This document shows positions 6,615-14,570 of a stretch of 18,580 nucleotides of DNA, piece after piece. Source of the stretch: JAAZNO01 sp012798275 (GTDB taxonomy: Bacteria; Chloroflexota; Anaerolineae; B4-G1; SLSP01). Location: contig DAOPQD010000067.1 in assembly GCA_035347995.1 (NCBI GenBank), forward strand, positions 1 to 18,580, written 5' to 3'. Position numbers and translations under genes: made by a program. The stretch's first letter is position 1, and the number at the start of each line of letters is the position of its first letter. The notes under the pieces are model-generated. The model had not been told where the DNA came from. It was given only the letters and a program-made list of their open reading frames with translations, and ran no database searches.

Positions 6615-7624
6615 TTCAACCCCTGGATCTTGACGCCCTTGAGCAGGTATTCGCGGGCGATGATGAAAAAGATGAAAACCGGAATGGCCTGCAACAGGCC
6701 CAGCACCATCAGGCCGTTCCAGGAAAGGCCCTGCGAGATCAGCTCGGCCATCTGGGCGGAGGCGCCCAGCGCGGATTGGGGATTGGTCGTGCCAGCAGCG
6801 CCGAAAGCGTCGGAGATGCGGCGGATGGCGAGGGTGAGCGGGGCGATCTTGCTGTCCTGGATGACCACCAGCGGCCACAGGTAGCTATCCCAGGTGGCGC
6901 CGAAAGAAAAGTAGGCCACCACGGCATAGACCGGGACGGACATGGGCAGGATGATGCGCCGGAAGATGTTGAACTCCGAGCCGCCGTCCACGCGGGCGGC
7001 ATTGATGATCGAGTCCGGAATCCCGTCGAAGAAACCTTTGAAGAGCAGGAAGTTCGAGGCGCTGAACCCGGCCGGGATAATGACCGCCCAGTACGTGTTC
7101 CAGATGCGCAAGGTGGGAAAGGCCGTGTCGGTGCCGGGGATGGTGGGGGCGACCGGCAGCGGGAAGGGGAAGTTGCGTGTCAGCAGGAACGAGGGGATCA
7201 GGCTGACAATACCGGGCAGCATGAGCGTTCCAATGAAGAAAATAAACAAAGTCCTGGCTGACTTGCCCTTGATGAGTTTACTGCAGGCGTAGGCGGCCAG
7301 CGAGGTGACTGGGATACTCAACAGCATGGTGCTGAGCGTCATCAAGGTGGAGTTGAAAAAATAGCGGCTCAGAGGTTGGGAGAGCACTGACCTGGCAACG
7401 TCCGAGATATGCAAGATCAGTTTCCAAGCGGCCAGAGTGGGATGCGCTGGCCAGAGTGTAGGCGGCATAGACATGGCTTCAGCGGCAGGCGTGATCGAAG
7501 TGACAATCATGATGTAGAACGGGAGCAGGTGCATGAACACACCAAACCACAGGAAAGCTGCCAGCGCCCCCCAACCCAGGCGGGCCTTGAATTGTTTTCG
7601 TCCGACAGCGGGAATGAGACTCAT
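6611..7624 (-). CDS. Sugar ABC transporter permease, MalG type
   Basis: The product is 337 residues, with start ATG 7622-7624 behind AGGAGA. The N-terminal membrane segment (WGALAAFLWFGVFMHLLPFY) is followed by the usual MalG-like periplasm-facing region, then segments near 90-115, 128-150, 190-215, 245-270 and 300-325. The EAA coupling loop reads NAARVDGGSEFNIFRRIILP, close to the binding-protein-dependent transport consensus. It is longer than the usual 270-290 residues, with extra sequence between the second and third core segments (about residues 150-185, NFPFPLPVAPTIPGTDTAFP). The C-terminal EYLLKGVKIQGLK resembles the MalG tail (VAGLTAGAVKG type). It forms the membrane channel with the MalF-type permease 15 bases upstream and overlaps the first ATPase gene by four bases. 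Confidence 0.92.
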   Translation of the reverse strand: MSLIPAVGRKQFKARLGWGALAAFLWFGVFMHLLPFYIMIVTSITPAAEAMSMPPTLWPAHPTLAAWKLILHISDVARSVLSQPLSRYFFNSTLMTLSTMLLSIPVTSLAAYACSKLIKGKSARTLFIFFIGTLMLPGIVSLIPSFLLTRNFPFPLPVAPTIPGTDTAFPTLRIWNTYWAVIIPAGFSASNFLLFKGFFDGIPDSIINAARVDGGSEFNIFRRIILPMSVPVYAVVAYFSFGATWDSYLWPLVVIQDSKIAPLTLAIRRISDAFGAAGTTNPQSALGASAQMAELISQGLSWNGLMVLGLLQAIPVFIFFIIAREYLLKGVKIQGLK

Positions 7625-7639
7625 GACAATTTCTCCTGT

Positions 7640-8554
7640 TCACACATCAAGGTCGGATTTGAAGACGGTGCGGTAGATGAGGGTGATGATCATAATGACC
7701 GCAAACAACATACAGGCCAGCGCCGTAGCATCCCCGTAGCGGCCATTATTGAGCAGGTTAAACATATACATGACCACGGTGCGGCTGGCGCCGTTCGGGC
7801 CGCCGCGCGTCATCAGGTCCATCCAGGTGAATTCCTGCAAACTGCCAATGATGGAAAAGAGCAAGGTCATCGAGATGATAGGACGCAGGCGCGGCAGGGA
7901 GATGGTCCAAATCTTGCGCCAGAACCCGGCGCCCTCCACCTCGGCGGCCTCGTAGTAGGATTTCGGGATGCTCTGCAGGCCGGCTATGTAATACAACCCC
8001 GGCCCGTACATCAAAATACCTGGCACAATGAGCCACAACAGCACCCAGCGCTCACTGCTCAAAAAGGCCTGCGGCGGCAATCCCAGCACCGCCGTGGCGA
8101 TCCACTGGAAAATGCCGAAGCTCTCGTTGTAGAGGTATTGCCAGAACAGAGTCCCAGCAATCCCGCTCAACGGAAGGTACCACAGAAGCATCATGATACG
8201 CATGGTCTTGGGCGGCATTTCCATCAGCAGGATGGCCACGAGAATGGGGATGAAAAACGTCAAGGCAATGGATAGGCCGCCGTAGAGCAAGGTGACGCGG
8301 AAAGCCATCGGCACAAGTGGGTCCTGCGCCAGACGAACATAGTTTTCGAAGCCTCGAAACGTCACCGCGCCGCGAATGGGGGCGTTCGTCAGGCTGAGGA
8401 AGATGGCGACCACCATGGGATACCAGCCCCAAAAGAACTGGAACAGGATGGCCGGGATGACAAACAGCCAGTTGGTCCAGCGTTTGCCCCTGCGGCCTTC
8501 TTCCACCGGTCGGGCGGCAGGGCGGACCTCAGCTAAATCGGTGCTCACGGTCAT
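7640..8554 (-). CDS. Sugar ABC transporter permease, MalF type
   Basis: The product is 304 residues from ATG 8552-8554. A GTG two codons upstream is in frame, but the GAGGA site sits directly against it and is properly spaced from the ATG. Six membrane segments are visible, beginning with WLFVIPAILFQFFWGWYPMVV. The coupling loop YEAAEVEGAGFWRKIWTISL followed by PRLRP fits the EAA consensus of family 1 sugar permeases. WYLPLSGIAGTLFWQYLYN and QEFTWMDLMTRGGPNGAS are typical of this family (UgpA/LacF-like). It follows the solute-binding-protein gene across a structured gap of 184 bases and precedes the MalG-type gene by 15 bases. It is half of the importer channel. Confidence 0.93.
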   Translation of the reverse strand: MTVSTDLAEVRPAARPVEEGRRGKRWTNWLFVIPAILFQFFWGWYPMVVAIFLSLTNAPIRGAVTFRGFENYVRLAQDPLVPMAFRVTLLYGGLSIALTFFIPILVAILLMEMPPKTMRIMMLLWYLPLSGIAGTLFWQYLYNESFGIFQWIATAVLGLPPQAFLSSERWVLLWLIVPGILMYGPGLYYIAGLQSIPKSYYEAAEVEGAGFWRKIWTISLPRLRPIISMTLLFSIIGSLQEFTWMDLMTRGGPNGASRTVVMYMFNLLNNGRYGDATALACMLFAVIMIITLIYRTVFKSDLDV

Positions 8555-8580
8555 GGTCACTCCTCGGAAAATAGAGAGCA

Positions 8581-8626
8581 GTGAGTCGTGAGTAGAGAGT
8601 CGTCGTAGTCACGGCTCACGACTCAC
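8581..8626. repeat. Perfect 12-bp inverted repeat between binding-protein and permease genes
   Basis: GTGAGTCGTGAG (8581-8592) is the exact complement of CTCACGACTCAC (8615-8626), with a 22-base centre. TAGAGAG also occurs as a direct repeat at 8572-8578 and 8593-8599. On the plus strand the stem is followed by a T-rich run (ATTTTTATTTG). On the minus strand, the sense strand for the operon, there is no T tract. It may be an RNA-processing hairpin or a dispersed intergenic repeat. Confidence 0.6.
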
Positions 8627-8677
8627 ATTTTTATTTGTATCAGGAACATGTCAACTCCCCCAGAGATGCTGGCAGGA

Positions 8678-8731
8678 GCAGCCCCCAGGTTCCGAGGTTC
8701 AAAGAGCAAGACCGGCGCCTGGGGGCGCTGC
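8678..8731 (-). promoter_or_regulatory. Hairpin just after the solute-binding-protein stop codon
   Basis: CCCCCAGG (8682-8689) pairs with CCTGGGGG (8718-8725), extended by GCAG (8678-8681) with CTGC (8728-8731) around a two-base bulge. It begins eight bases after the stop codon at 8739-8741 and has no T tract. Stable 3' hairpins after binding-protein genes (malE-malF type) protect the upstream message and lower expression of the permeases. That role is inferred from position. Confidence 0.5.
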
Positions 8732-8738
8732 CGCGGAT

Positions 8739-10385
8739 CTATCCAAACTCCGGCTTGATGTGCAGGTTGTAGAAGGGAACGAAACGCTGTTCGTAGAACA
8801 ACGGGGCGTTGGCCTGCAAGTAGGCAGCCACATCGGCATAGTAGCGGTGAATGCCTTCGGCGAAAGCGGTCTCGTCCACACTGGAAGGGAAGGTCTTGGC
8901 TTGTTGATTGAGGATGCCTTCCAGTTCAGCGGCATCGGCCTTCACGTCGAAGGGATCCTGCGAGTAGGCCCAGCGAGTCAGCTTGTCGTACCAGGGCGTG
9001 TCGCCGGGACCGCGGTTGACTTCCGCCGGGACGTATTCGCCTACTTCGGGTTGCTTGGGCTGGCTGAAGAGGGTGTTGATGCTGGCGGAATAGGCCTCAC
9101 CGGTAGCGGCATCCAGCGTTCCGGGCACATCGGGGATGGTATGGGAATATCGGTTGGCGAACGGCCAGCGAATAGCGCGCACGATCTCGCTGGGATCGCC
9201 GGTGATGGCGTAAATCTCCTGGGCAATGGTCTTAAAGCCATCGCCGAGGGTCATGTAGGCGAACAGCGAGACGGCCCTGTCCAGTTCTTCAGGACTGAGG
9301 TCAGGATTGAAGCCCCAGGCGCTGACGGCAAACGGCAACTGGTAGGTATAGCCCAATGGGCCGAGCGGCTGACGGGTGAAGCCGGCAAATGCGTCCATTT
9401 CAGGGATGGTTTTGCCCATCTTGTTCGCCATGTCCGAAAAGAACAGGTGGATGCCTGGCGTCATGGAAGCTTTTTGCTCGTAGAAGGCGGCGGCCAGTTG
9501 CCCATTCTGCGAAAAGTCCCAGTAGTTCGGATCGGTATAGACCGACTTGTCCTCCAGATACATGCCGCGCCACAGATTCACGCCTGCCACGATGTCATCC
9601 ACAAAGGTGGTGAAGTCCCAGCGCCAGTTGAAGGCGCGTCCCGGCACGGGGTAGTGAGTCAGGAGGCCGTCGAAGTCAATGCCGGCCGTAGGCAAAATCC
9701 AGTCGAGCACATAGGCGGCCATGGCCAGGCCCTTGCGGTCGCCCCTGGTCAGTTTGAGAGCGATCTCGCGCAGGTCTTGCCATGTCCAGGTGAGCGGAAT
9801 ACTGTCCATGCCAATTTCGGCAAGGTGCGCACGATTGAAGAAAAAGCCCTCACTGGAGACTACTTCGTAGGGGATGCCAAAAATGCTGCCATCCCGAGTC
9901 TGCCAGCGGGACCTGGCAGCCGCCACGGCGGGGTCGAGCAACTCAAGAACGCCGTTATTGTTGAAGGCCGCCGTGATATCCGCAAAGAGGCCTTCGGCAT
10001 AAGAGGCCTGGATGCCGGGGACGTTCCATCCTCCCAACACACCGATGGGATAGTGGAAAGGAGCCGTGCCGCCGGCGATGGCCGTCCGCAAGCCATCCGC
10101 CGCCCAGACGTTGAATTCGATCTGCTCCACGCTGACGCCGGGGTTCAGATCCAACCACTGCTGAAAGGCTTTGTTGTAGCCTCGCTGGAAGGCAGTCAGT
10201 TCGGCGCTGGTGAACGGCATATCAATTGGCCAGCCGGCAGTTTTTAGCGTCATGTTGATCGTCGGGCCTGCCGGTGTTGTTCCCTCGGGGCGGACGCCGC
10301 ACGAATAGAGCGCCATCGCCCCGGCACTGATGGCGACCCATCGCAGGAAGTCGCGGCGACTGAGTTTTACTGGTTGAGCAGTCAT
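8739..10385 (-). CDS. Extracellular sugar-binding lipoprotein of an ABC importer, Tat-exported
   Basis: The product is 548 residues from ATG 10383-10385 behind GGAGGT. The N-terminus has a twin-arginine signal (LSRRDFLRW, Arg10-Arg11), a hydrophobic core and a lipobox-like ALYSC with Cys29, so it should be folded before export and tethered to the outer face of the membrane. The mature part looks like a family 1 solute-binding protein, for example DGSIFGIPYEVVSSEGFFFN (the common GxxyaiPy...yyN motif) and WTWQDLREIALKL. It is long for the family (usual 400-450), with extra C-terminal sequence, as in binders of larger oligosaccharides or the GlpV type. Many Trp and Tyr residues fit sugar stacking. 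It lies directly upstream of the permeases, flanked by hairpins on both sides, and presumably supplies them with the products of the GH30 enzyme. The substrate is not shown by sequence. Confidence 0.9.
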   Translation of the reverse strand: MTAQPVKLSRRDFLRWVAISAGAMALYSCGVRPEGTTPAGPTINMTLKTAGWPIDMPFTSAELTAFQRGYNKAFQQWLDLNPGVSVEQIEFNVWAADGLRTAIAGGTAPFHYPIGVLGGWNVPGIQASYAEGLFADITAAFNNNGVLELLDPAVAAARSRWQTRDGSIFGIPYEVVSSEGFFFNRAHLAEIGMDSIPLTWTWQDLREIALKLTRGDRKGLAMAAYVLDWILPTAGIDFDGLLTHYPVPGRAFNWRWDFTTFVDDIVAGVNLWRGMYLEDKSVYTDPNYWDFSQNGQLAAAFYEQKASMTPGIHLFFSDMANKMGKTIPEMDAFAGFTRQPLGPLGYTYQLPFAVSAWGFNPDLSPEELDRAVSLFAYMTLGDGFKTIAQEIYAITGDPSEIVRAIRWPFANRYSHTIPDVPGTLDAATGEAYSASINTLFSQPKQPEVGEYVPAEVNRGPGDTPWYDKLTRWAYSQDPFDVKADAAELEGILNQQAKTFPSSVDETAFAEGIHRYYADVAAYLQANAPLFYEQRFVPFYNLHIKPEFG

Positions 10386-10405
10386 GTTTACCTCCGGGTC
10401 AAATT

Positions 10406-10414
10406 ATCATACCA
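10406..10414 (-). promoter_or_regulatory. Possible extended -10 promoter for the solute-binding-protein gene
   Basis: On the minus strand TGGTATGAT forms an extended -10 (TGnTATGAT) about 20 bases before the ATG. No good -35 hexamer is present 17 bases upstream. The start would leave a very short leader that still contains the GGAGGT ribosome site. Weak support. Confidence 0.3.
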
Positions 10415-10468
10415 GAAACGTCTCCTGTCTCGTCGGCAGGATTTTCATAGCGCCGGTCCCGGTGGCAA

Positions 10469-10505
10469 GGTGGGACTTGCTGACCCCCAATCAGCAAGCC
10501 CCACC
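10469..10505 (-). promoter_or_regulatory. Long intergenic hairpin upstream of the solute-binding-protein gene
   Basis: Fifteen-base arms (10469-10483 and 10491-10505) pair with one mismatch (at 10475) around a seven-base loop. It lies between the stop of the three-module lipoprotein gene (10524) and the start of the binding-protein gene (10385). No T tract follows in the transcribed direction, so it is more likely an RNA-processing or stability element, or a factor-dependent attenuator, than an intrinsic terminator. Confidence 0.6.
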
Positions 10506-10523
10506 AAGACTTAGGAACGTGCT

Positions 10524-12179
10524 CTAAGGTTCAAAAGTGATGTCATCCACGTAATACGTGCCGGCCCAGTACAAAGCGAATTGAATCTTATCCACCTGAC
10601 TCAAGTCCACTCCGTCATAAGCGCTGAGGTTGAGGCACATCTGGACCCAGTCGCTCGCGGCAGTCTTGGGATTCGTCCCGCCGAGGGAATTGTCGCTCCA
10701 GATCTCCTGGTTCGCGCCGCTGACGTCAAACAGCTTGACGCCGACGGTATTGTCCGCGACCTTGCCCTCATGTTCCGAAGTGTCGTAGATCCAGAAGCAG
10801 AGCTTGCTGTAGGGCAAAGCGTTGAAGGGGCGCGGATCGGGATATCCGCCGAAAGCGTGCCATTCGCCCGTCGCATAGGTCGCCATGAGCGCGGCAGCAC
10901 CGCCGTGGAAGATGTCGGTGGAAAGGCTCACGTCGGCCTGGTAGTCCGAGTAATAAGTATCCTCGGCCTCGAAGCCCTGGGCCACGGCAGGTTCAGCCGC
11001 CGCTTCCACCCGGCCATAGCCCTGGAGGTCGTCCACGTAGTAAGTGCCGGCCCAGTAGAGCGCGAACTGAATCTTCTGTATCTTGGTCAGGTTGACGGTG
11101 GTGTAGGCGGACAGGTTGATGCACAGCTGCGTCCAGGCGTTGGCAGCTGTCTTGGGATTAGCGCCGGCCAGCTCGTGGTCAGTCCATATTTCCTCGTTGG
11201 TAGCATCGTCGAACAGCTTGACGCCGACGGTGTTCTCCGCGACCTTGCCTTCATGCTCCGAAGTGTCGTAGATCCAGAAGCAGAGTTTGTCGAACTTAGA
11301 GAGATCAATGGGGTTGGGGTTCGGGTAGGCACCGAAGGCATGCCATTCGCCTGTGTCATACGTCGCCATGAGCGCGGAAGCGCCGCCGTGGAAGATCTCG
11401 GTGGAAAGGCTGACGTCGGCCTGGTAATCCGAGTAATAGGTATCCTCGGCCTCGAACGTCTGAATGTTGGCCACGACTACTTTGCCGCCCGCGCCCGCGC
11501 TCACCGTCGGAGCCTCCGCGTCAGCAGGGAGCAGGGTGATGTCGTCGAAGTAATAAGTGCCGGCCCAGTACATGGTCAACTCGATCTTCTCTACCTGCGT
11601 CTGATCAATGCCGGTGAACGAGATGAGGTTCATGCACATGGGCACCCACTCTTCCAGGCGGGTCTTCGGGTTGGCACCCACACCCTCGTTGTCGGTGTAG
11701 CGTTCCACCTTAGCGCCCGCGGCGTCAATCAGGCGCACGCCCACGGTGTTGGCCGCCATGCCGTTATTGTGGGTGGTGGTGTCGTAGACCCAAAAGCACA
11801 GGCGGTTGTAAGGCGTCAGGTCCACGGGGCCAGCGCCCAGGTTCACACCCACCGTGTGCCATTCACCCTCGCTGCTCTCGCTCTTCAGCGAGGCGACGCC
11901 GCTATGCGCTACCTCGCCGATCGAGGCGGTGGCGTTGTAGGCGTCATAAGGCGTAGCGCCAGCCTCGAAATCCTGGATGACGGTCGTCACCGCAGGGGGA
12001 ACGGGGGTATTGGTAGGGGTAGGTTCCGCCATCGTCGGCGCGGCAGTAGGGACGGCAGTGGGCGTGGCCGTGGGGGCCGCAGTGGGCGTGCCGCCTCCGC
12101 AGGCGGACAGCGCCAGGGCAAAGATGACCAACAACGCTGTAAACTGCCAGTACTTGGGGTAATGCGGGGCTCTGTTCAT
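10524..12179 (-). CDS. Surface lipoprotein with three tandem jelly-roll carbohydrate-binding-like modules
   Basis: The product is 551 residues from ATG 12177-12179 behind GAGGAGGA. A signal peptide ends in lipobox LSAC (Cys27), followed by a Pro/Thr/Ala linker (to about residue 65). Three modules follow, about residues 66-225, 230-390 and 395-551. Each contains the sequence blocks GEWHxxG, LCFWxYDT, NTVGVxLxD, NPKT, a second Cys in MC/LC-xNLS, and YWAGTYYxDDI. The only Cys residues apart from the lipobox are these two per module, suggesting one disulfide each. The strand pattern ending in an xDDI strand resembles galactose-binding-like sandwiches such as CBM11 or CIA30 modules, but I cannot place it in a numbered CBM family. 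No catalytic domain is present. The C-terminal module of the upstream GH30 enzyme is a fourth copy, so this protein probably holds the same glycan at the cell surface. Function is inference. Confidence 0.85.
   Translation of the reverse strand: MNRAPHYPKYWQFTALLVIFALALSACGGGTPTAAPTATPTAVPTAAPTMAEPTPTNTPVPPAVTTVIQDFEAGATPYDAYNATASIGEVAHSGVASLKSESSEGEWHTVGVNLGAGPVDLTPYNRLCFWVYDTTTHNNGMAANTVGVRLIDAAGAKVERYTDNEGVGANPKTRLEEWVPMCMNLISFTGIDQTQVEKIELTMYWAGTYYFDDITLLPADAEAPTVSAGAGGKVVVANIQTFEAEDTYYSDYQADVSLSTEIFHGGASALMATYDTGEWHAFGAYPNPNPIDLSKFDKLCFWIYDTSEHEGKVAENTVGVKLFDDATNEEIWTDHELAGANPKTAANAWTQLCINLSAYTTVNLTKIQKIQFALYWAGTYYVDDLQGYGRVEAAAEPAVAQGFEAEDTYYSDYQADVSLSTDIFHGGAAALMATYATGEWHAFGGYPDPRPFNALPYSKLCFWIYDTSEHEGKVADNTVGVKLFDVSGANQEIWSDNSLGGTNPKTAASDWVQMCLNLSAYDGVDLSQVDKIQFALYWAGTYYVDDITFEP
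10738..11458. repeat. DNA-level tandem duplication of modules 2 and 3, period 483 bp
   Basis: Stretches starting at 10738 and 11221, and again at 10918 and 11401, match closely over many tens of bases with the same offset of 483 bases (161 codons). Synonymous positions are also largely shared, for example the block CGAAGTGTCGTAGATCCAGA. This indicates a recent in-frame duplication or gene conversion. Module 1 is more diverged. Confidence 0.75.
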
Positions 12180-12274
12180 ATTCTCCTCCTCACTCTATAC
12201 TCTATAAATTTGAAAGAATGGACTGTATCTGCCAGCACTTGAACCAAGACGTCGAAACCGCAAAAAATAATCCT

Positions 12275-14293
12275 TTAAGGCGCACCTCCCTGCACGCTAA
12301 TCTCGTCGAAATACACATCGCCAGCCCAATACGTCTCCAAAGCGATAGCTGCCACATGAGTGATCTCGACCCTATCGTAAGCCGACAGGGCGATACACAT
12401 CTGCACCCAGGAATTGCGCACCGTGCGGGGGTTGGACCCGGCGCCGGCGTGATCCGTCCAGACTTCTTGCCGGCCCCCCGCAGAGTCCTCCAGCCGCACC
12501 CCAATGGTGTTGTCCGCCTCCCCATTCTCCCCGTCGGTGGTATCGTAAACCCAAAAACACAGTTTCTCGAAGCCCGAAAGGTCCAACGGCTGTGGGAAAT
12601 CCGCCCCGACGATGTGCCACTCGCCGGAGGAACTGGAACTCAGTAGCGAAACCTGGTCGCTATGGGCGATGCGCCCCAGGTCCGCCTGGGCATTTTGTAC
12701 AGCATAAATCTCAGCGCCGGCCTCGAAATCCAGCAGCAGGTTGGAGGACGGGACACGGCCCGGCGCCGGCAGGGGACGCGGGGTAGCAGTGGCCACCGGA
12801 GTAACCGTCGCCACCGGCAGCGTGCCCGCCTGCCACTTGAACGTGACCACGCCGCCTGCCGGCAGATGGTAGGGGAAGAATTTCCCGTTCCAGGCGACGT
12901 TCAAATCCACGGCAGAGTCAGAGTACGCCATCACCACCAGACTCCCGTCCGGGTTCAGAAAAGCCACGTTGTCCGGCGCGCCGTTGCCAGAATTGGACTC
13001 CACACGGTACGCGCCGGGGTCCACGAATTTGGTCACGTGGCCAAGGACGTAATACTCCTCATTGTAGATGACCTGTCCCTGGGATGAGTTAATAGTGACC
13101 ACCCCGCGGCAGTTTTCGCAGCCGCCGTTGGTGGGACCATCGTTCTCGTCCAACGCCAGGTTCCACAGCAGGAGGCTCTTGCCCCAATTGCGGAAGTTGC
13201 CGATTACCAGGTTCTTGACATTCCAGGCCAGATTAGCGCCAAAATCGGTGGCCCACCTGCCGCCCGAACATTCGGTGAACCAGATGCCTTTGTCGGGATG
13301 CTGAGCGTGGGCCTGCGACTGGGTCAGGACATCGCCGCCATAGCAATGGAAGGCCACCCCATCCACAAACGCAGCCGCGGCCGGGTCCTCAAGGACGGTG
13401 AGAGGATAGTCTGCCAGATCCCAGTTGTGGTCGAAGATGAGAATCTTCGTCTCCAACCCGGCGGCCCGTAAGGCAGGACCGAGATGATCGCGCACAAAGG
13501 TCTGCTGGTCCCGGGCCGACATATACATCGTCGGATAGCCGTCGGTGGCAAACAGCGGTTCGTTCTGCGGCGTGATGGCGGCGATACGCACCCCCTCGTC
13601 GGCGTAAGCCTGCACAAAGCGGACGTGATAATCGGCAAAAGCCTGGAAGAATTCCGGCAGCAAGGAGGAACCGTGTAACTGAGCTCCTTTCTTCATCCAC
13701 GCGGGCGGACTCCACGGCGTGCCCAGCAAGCCAAGTTGAGGGTTGAATTCGATGGCCAGTTTCAGGGCAGGGAGGATGTAGGCCTTGTCGTGCTCGATGC
13801 TGAAATGCTCCAACGCGGGATCGGTCTGGCCAGCGGGGAGGTCGTCGTAGGTGTAATCCTGCAAGGCAAAGTCCGAGGCGCCCATCGGCACCCGCAGGTA
13901 GCTCAGGCCGATGCCGCTGCCGTGGCGGGTAAACAGGTTCTGCAGGAGTTCCCGGCGGGCAGGACCCCTGAGTTTGTTCATGATCAGCCAGGCAGAGGAG
14001 TCGGTCATAGCGGCGCCGGCGCCCTCAAACTGCTGGTAGAGGACGCCAGGGTCAACCCGGATGGTGTGACCCGAGGCCGGGGTGCCCGGCGTGAAAGTCA
14101 GGCCAGGTTCATCGCTGAGGAGTTTGGATTTATCACCCAACGTCAGCCAGACCTCGATAAAATTCAGAGAGGGGGTAGAGTTGAAGGAAGGACGACCGGT
14201 AGCAGGCGTCACGGCAGGTGAGGCATTACAAGCCACAAGCACCAAAGGCAGGGTCGGCAACAGCAGGCGGCGAAGCGTATTGATGAACGGCAT
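12275..14293 (-). CDS. Glycoside hydrolase family 30 lipoprotein with C-terminal binding module
   Basis: The product is 672 residues from ATG 14291-14293, with AGGGG about six bases upstream. The signal peptide ends in lipobox LVAC (Cys22). The catalytic (beta/alpha)8 region spans about 75-420, with QQFEGAGAAMTDSSAW, IGLSYLRVPMGASDF, LLGTPWSPPAWMK, acid/base Glu245 in ITPQNEP and nucleophile Glu341 in WFTECSGG. These are the hallmarks of GH30 retaining enzymes. A beta-sandwich typical of GH30 follows to about residue 488, then a Pro/Thr linker (490-515) and a C-terminal module (516-672) homologous to those of the next lipoprotein. GH30 relatives include glucosylceramidases, beta-1,6-glucanases and beta-glucosidases. 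The PQNEP form and the bacterial context favour a beta-glucan or beta-glucoside, but the subfamily cannot be fixed by eye. The enzyme should be anchored outside the cell and feed the ABC importer downstream. Confidence 0.93.
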   Translation of the reverse strand: MPFINTLRRLLLPTLPLVLVACNASPAVTPATGRPSFNSTPSLNFIEVWLTLGDKSKLLSDEPGLTFTPGTPASGHTIRVDPGVLYQQFEGAGAAMTDSSAWLIMNKLRGPARRELLQNLFTRHGSGIGLSYLRVPMGASDFALQDYTYDDLPAGQTDPALEHFSIEHDKAYILPALKLAIEFNPQLGLLGTPWSPPAWMKKGAQLHGSSLLPEFFQAFADYHVRFVQAYADEGVRIAAITPQNEPLFATDGYPTMYMSARDQQTFVRDHLGPALRAAGLETKILIFDHNWDLADYPLTVLEDPAAAAFVDGVAFHCYGGDVLTQSQAHAQHPDKGIWFTECSGGRWATDFGANLAWNVKNLVIGNFRNWGKSLLLWNLALDENDGPTNGGCENCRGVVTINSSQGQVIYNEEYYVLGHVTKFVDPGAYRVESNSGNGAPDNVAFLNPDGSLVVMAYSDSAVDLNVAWNGKFFPYHLPAGGVVTFKWQAGTLPVATVTPVATATPRPLPAPGRVPSSNLLLDFEAGAEIYAVQNAQADLGRIAHSDQVSLLSSSSSGEWHIVGADFPQPLDLSGFEKLCFWVYDTTDGENGEADNTIGVRLEDSAGGRQEVWTDHAGAGSNPRTVRNSWVQMCIALSAYDRVEITHVAAIALETYWAGDVYFDEISVQGGAP

Positions 14294-14570
14294 TCCTCAC
14301 CCCTTTCCCTTTTCCACAGTGGGCGCTTCCTGAAAGAGGCTGATAACCCGGTTTCCACTTCGGGCGACCTCCCTCCCTTGATCCAGCTTGCCCGGCGGAG
14401 CAACGGCGTGACCGCGAGAAGCACCGTGAGGGCCCTCCGCGCTGCTACCCGGGAGCAGGCTCCCCTCAATAGGAACACTATCGTGAGGAATGACAAAAGA
14501 AGAACAAGGCCAGTTCATGGCTCGTCTGGCGTTTATTTTGCCACCTCCTGGGTTCAGCAGGAATGCCGCG
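14294..14570 (-). other. Gap between ROK gene and GH30 gene
   Basis: No gene is supported here. A short perfect dyad GGGAGC-AG-GCTCCC lies at 14451-14464. No ACTTAA/TTAAGT operator half-site and no convincing -35/-10 pair is seen, so whether GH30 has its own promoter or is read through from the ROK gene is open. A purine-rich ribosome site (minus-strand AGGGGTGAGGA) immediately precedes the GH30 ATG. Confidence 0.5.

Noticed and set aside
8760..10247. Plus-strand open frame of 495 codons opposite the solute-binding-protein gene
   Set aside because: Antisense shadow with no recognisable domain; the minus-strand product has a Tat signal and binding-protein motifs.
10581..12242. Plus-strand open frame of 553 codons opposite the three-module lipoprotein gene
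   Set aside because: It is the antisense shadow of a GC-rich repetitive gene. It has no known motif, a low-complexity Gly/Arg tail and no ribosome site, while the minus strand has a lipobox and conserved modules.
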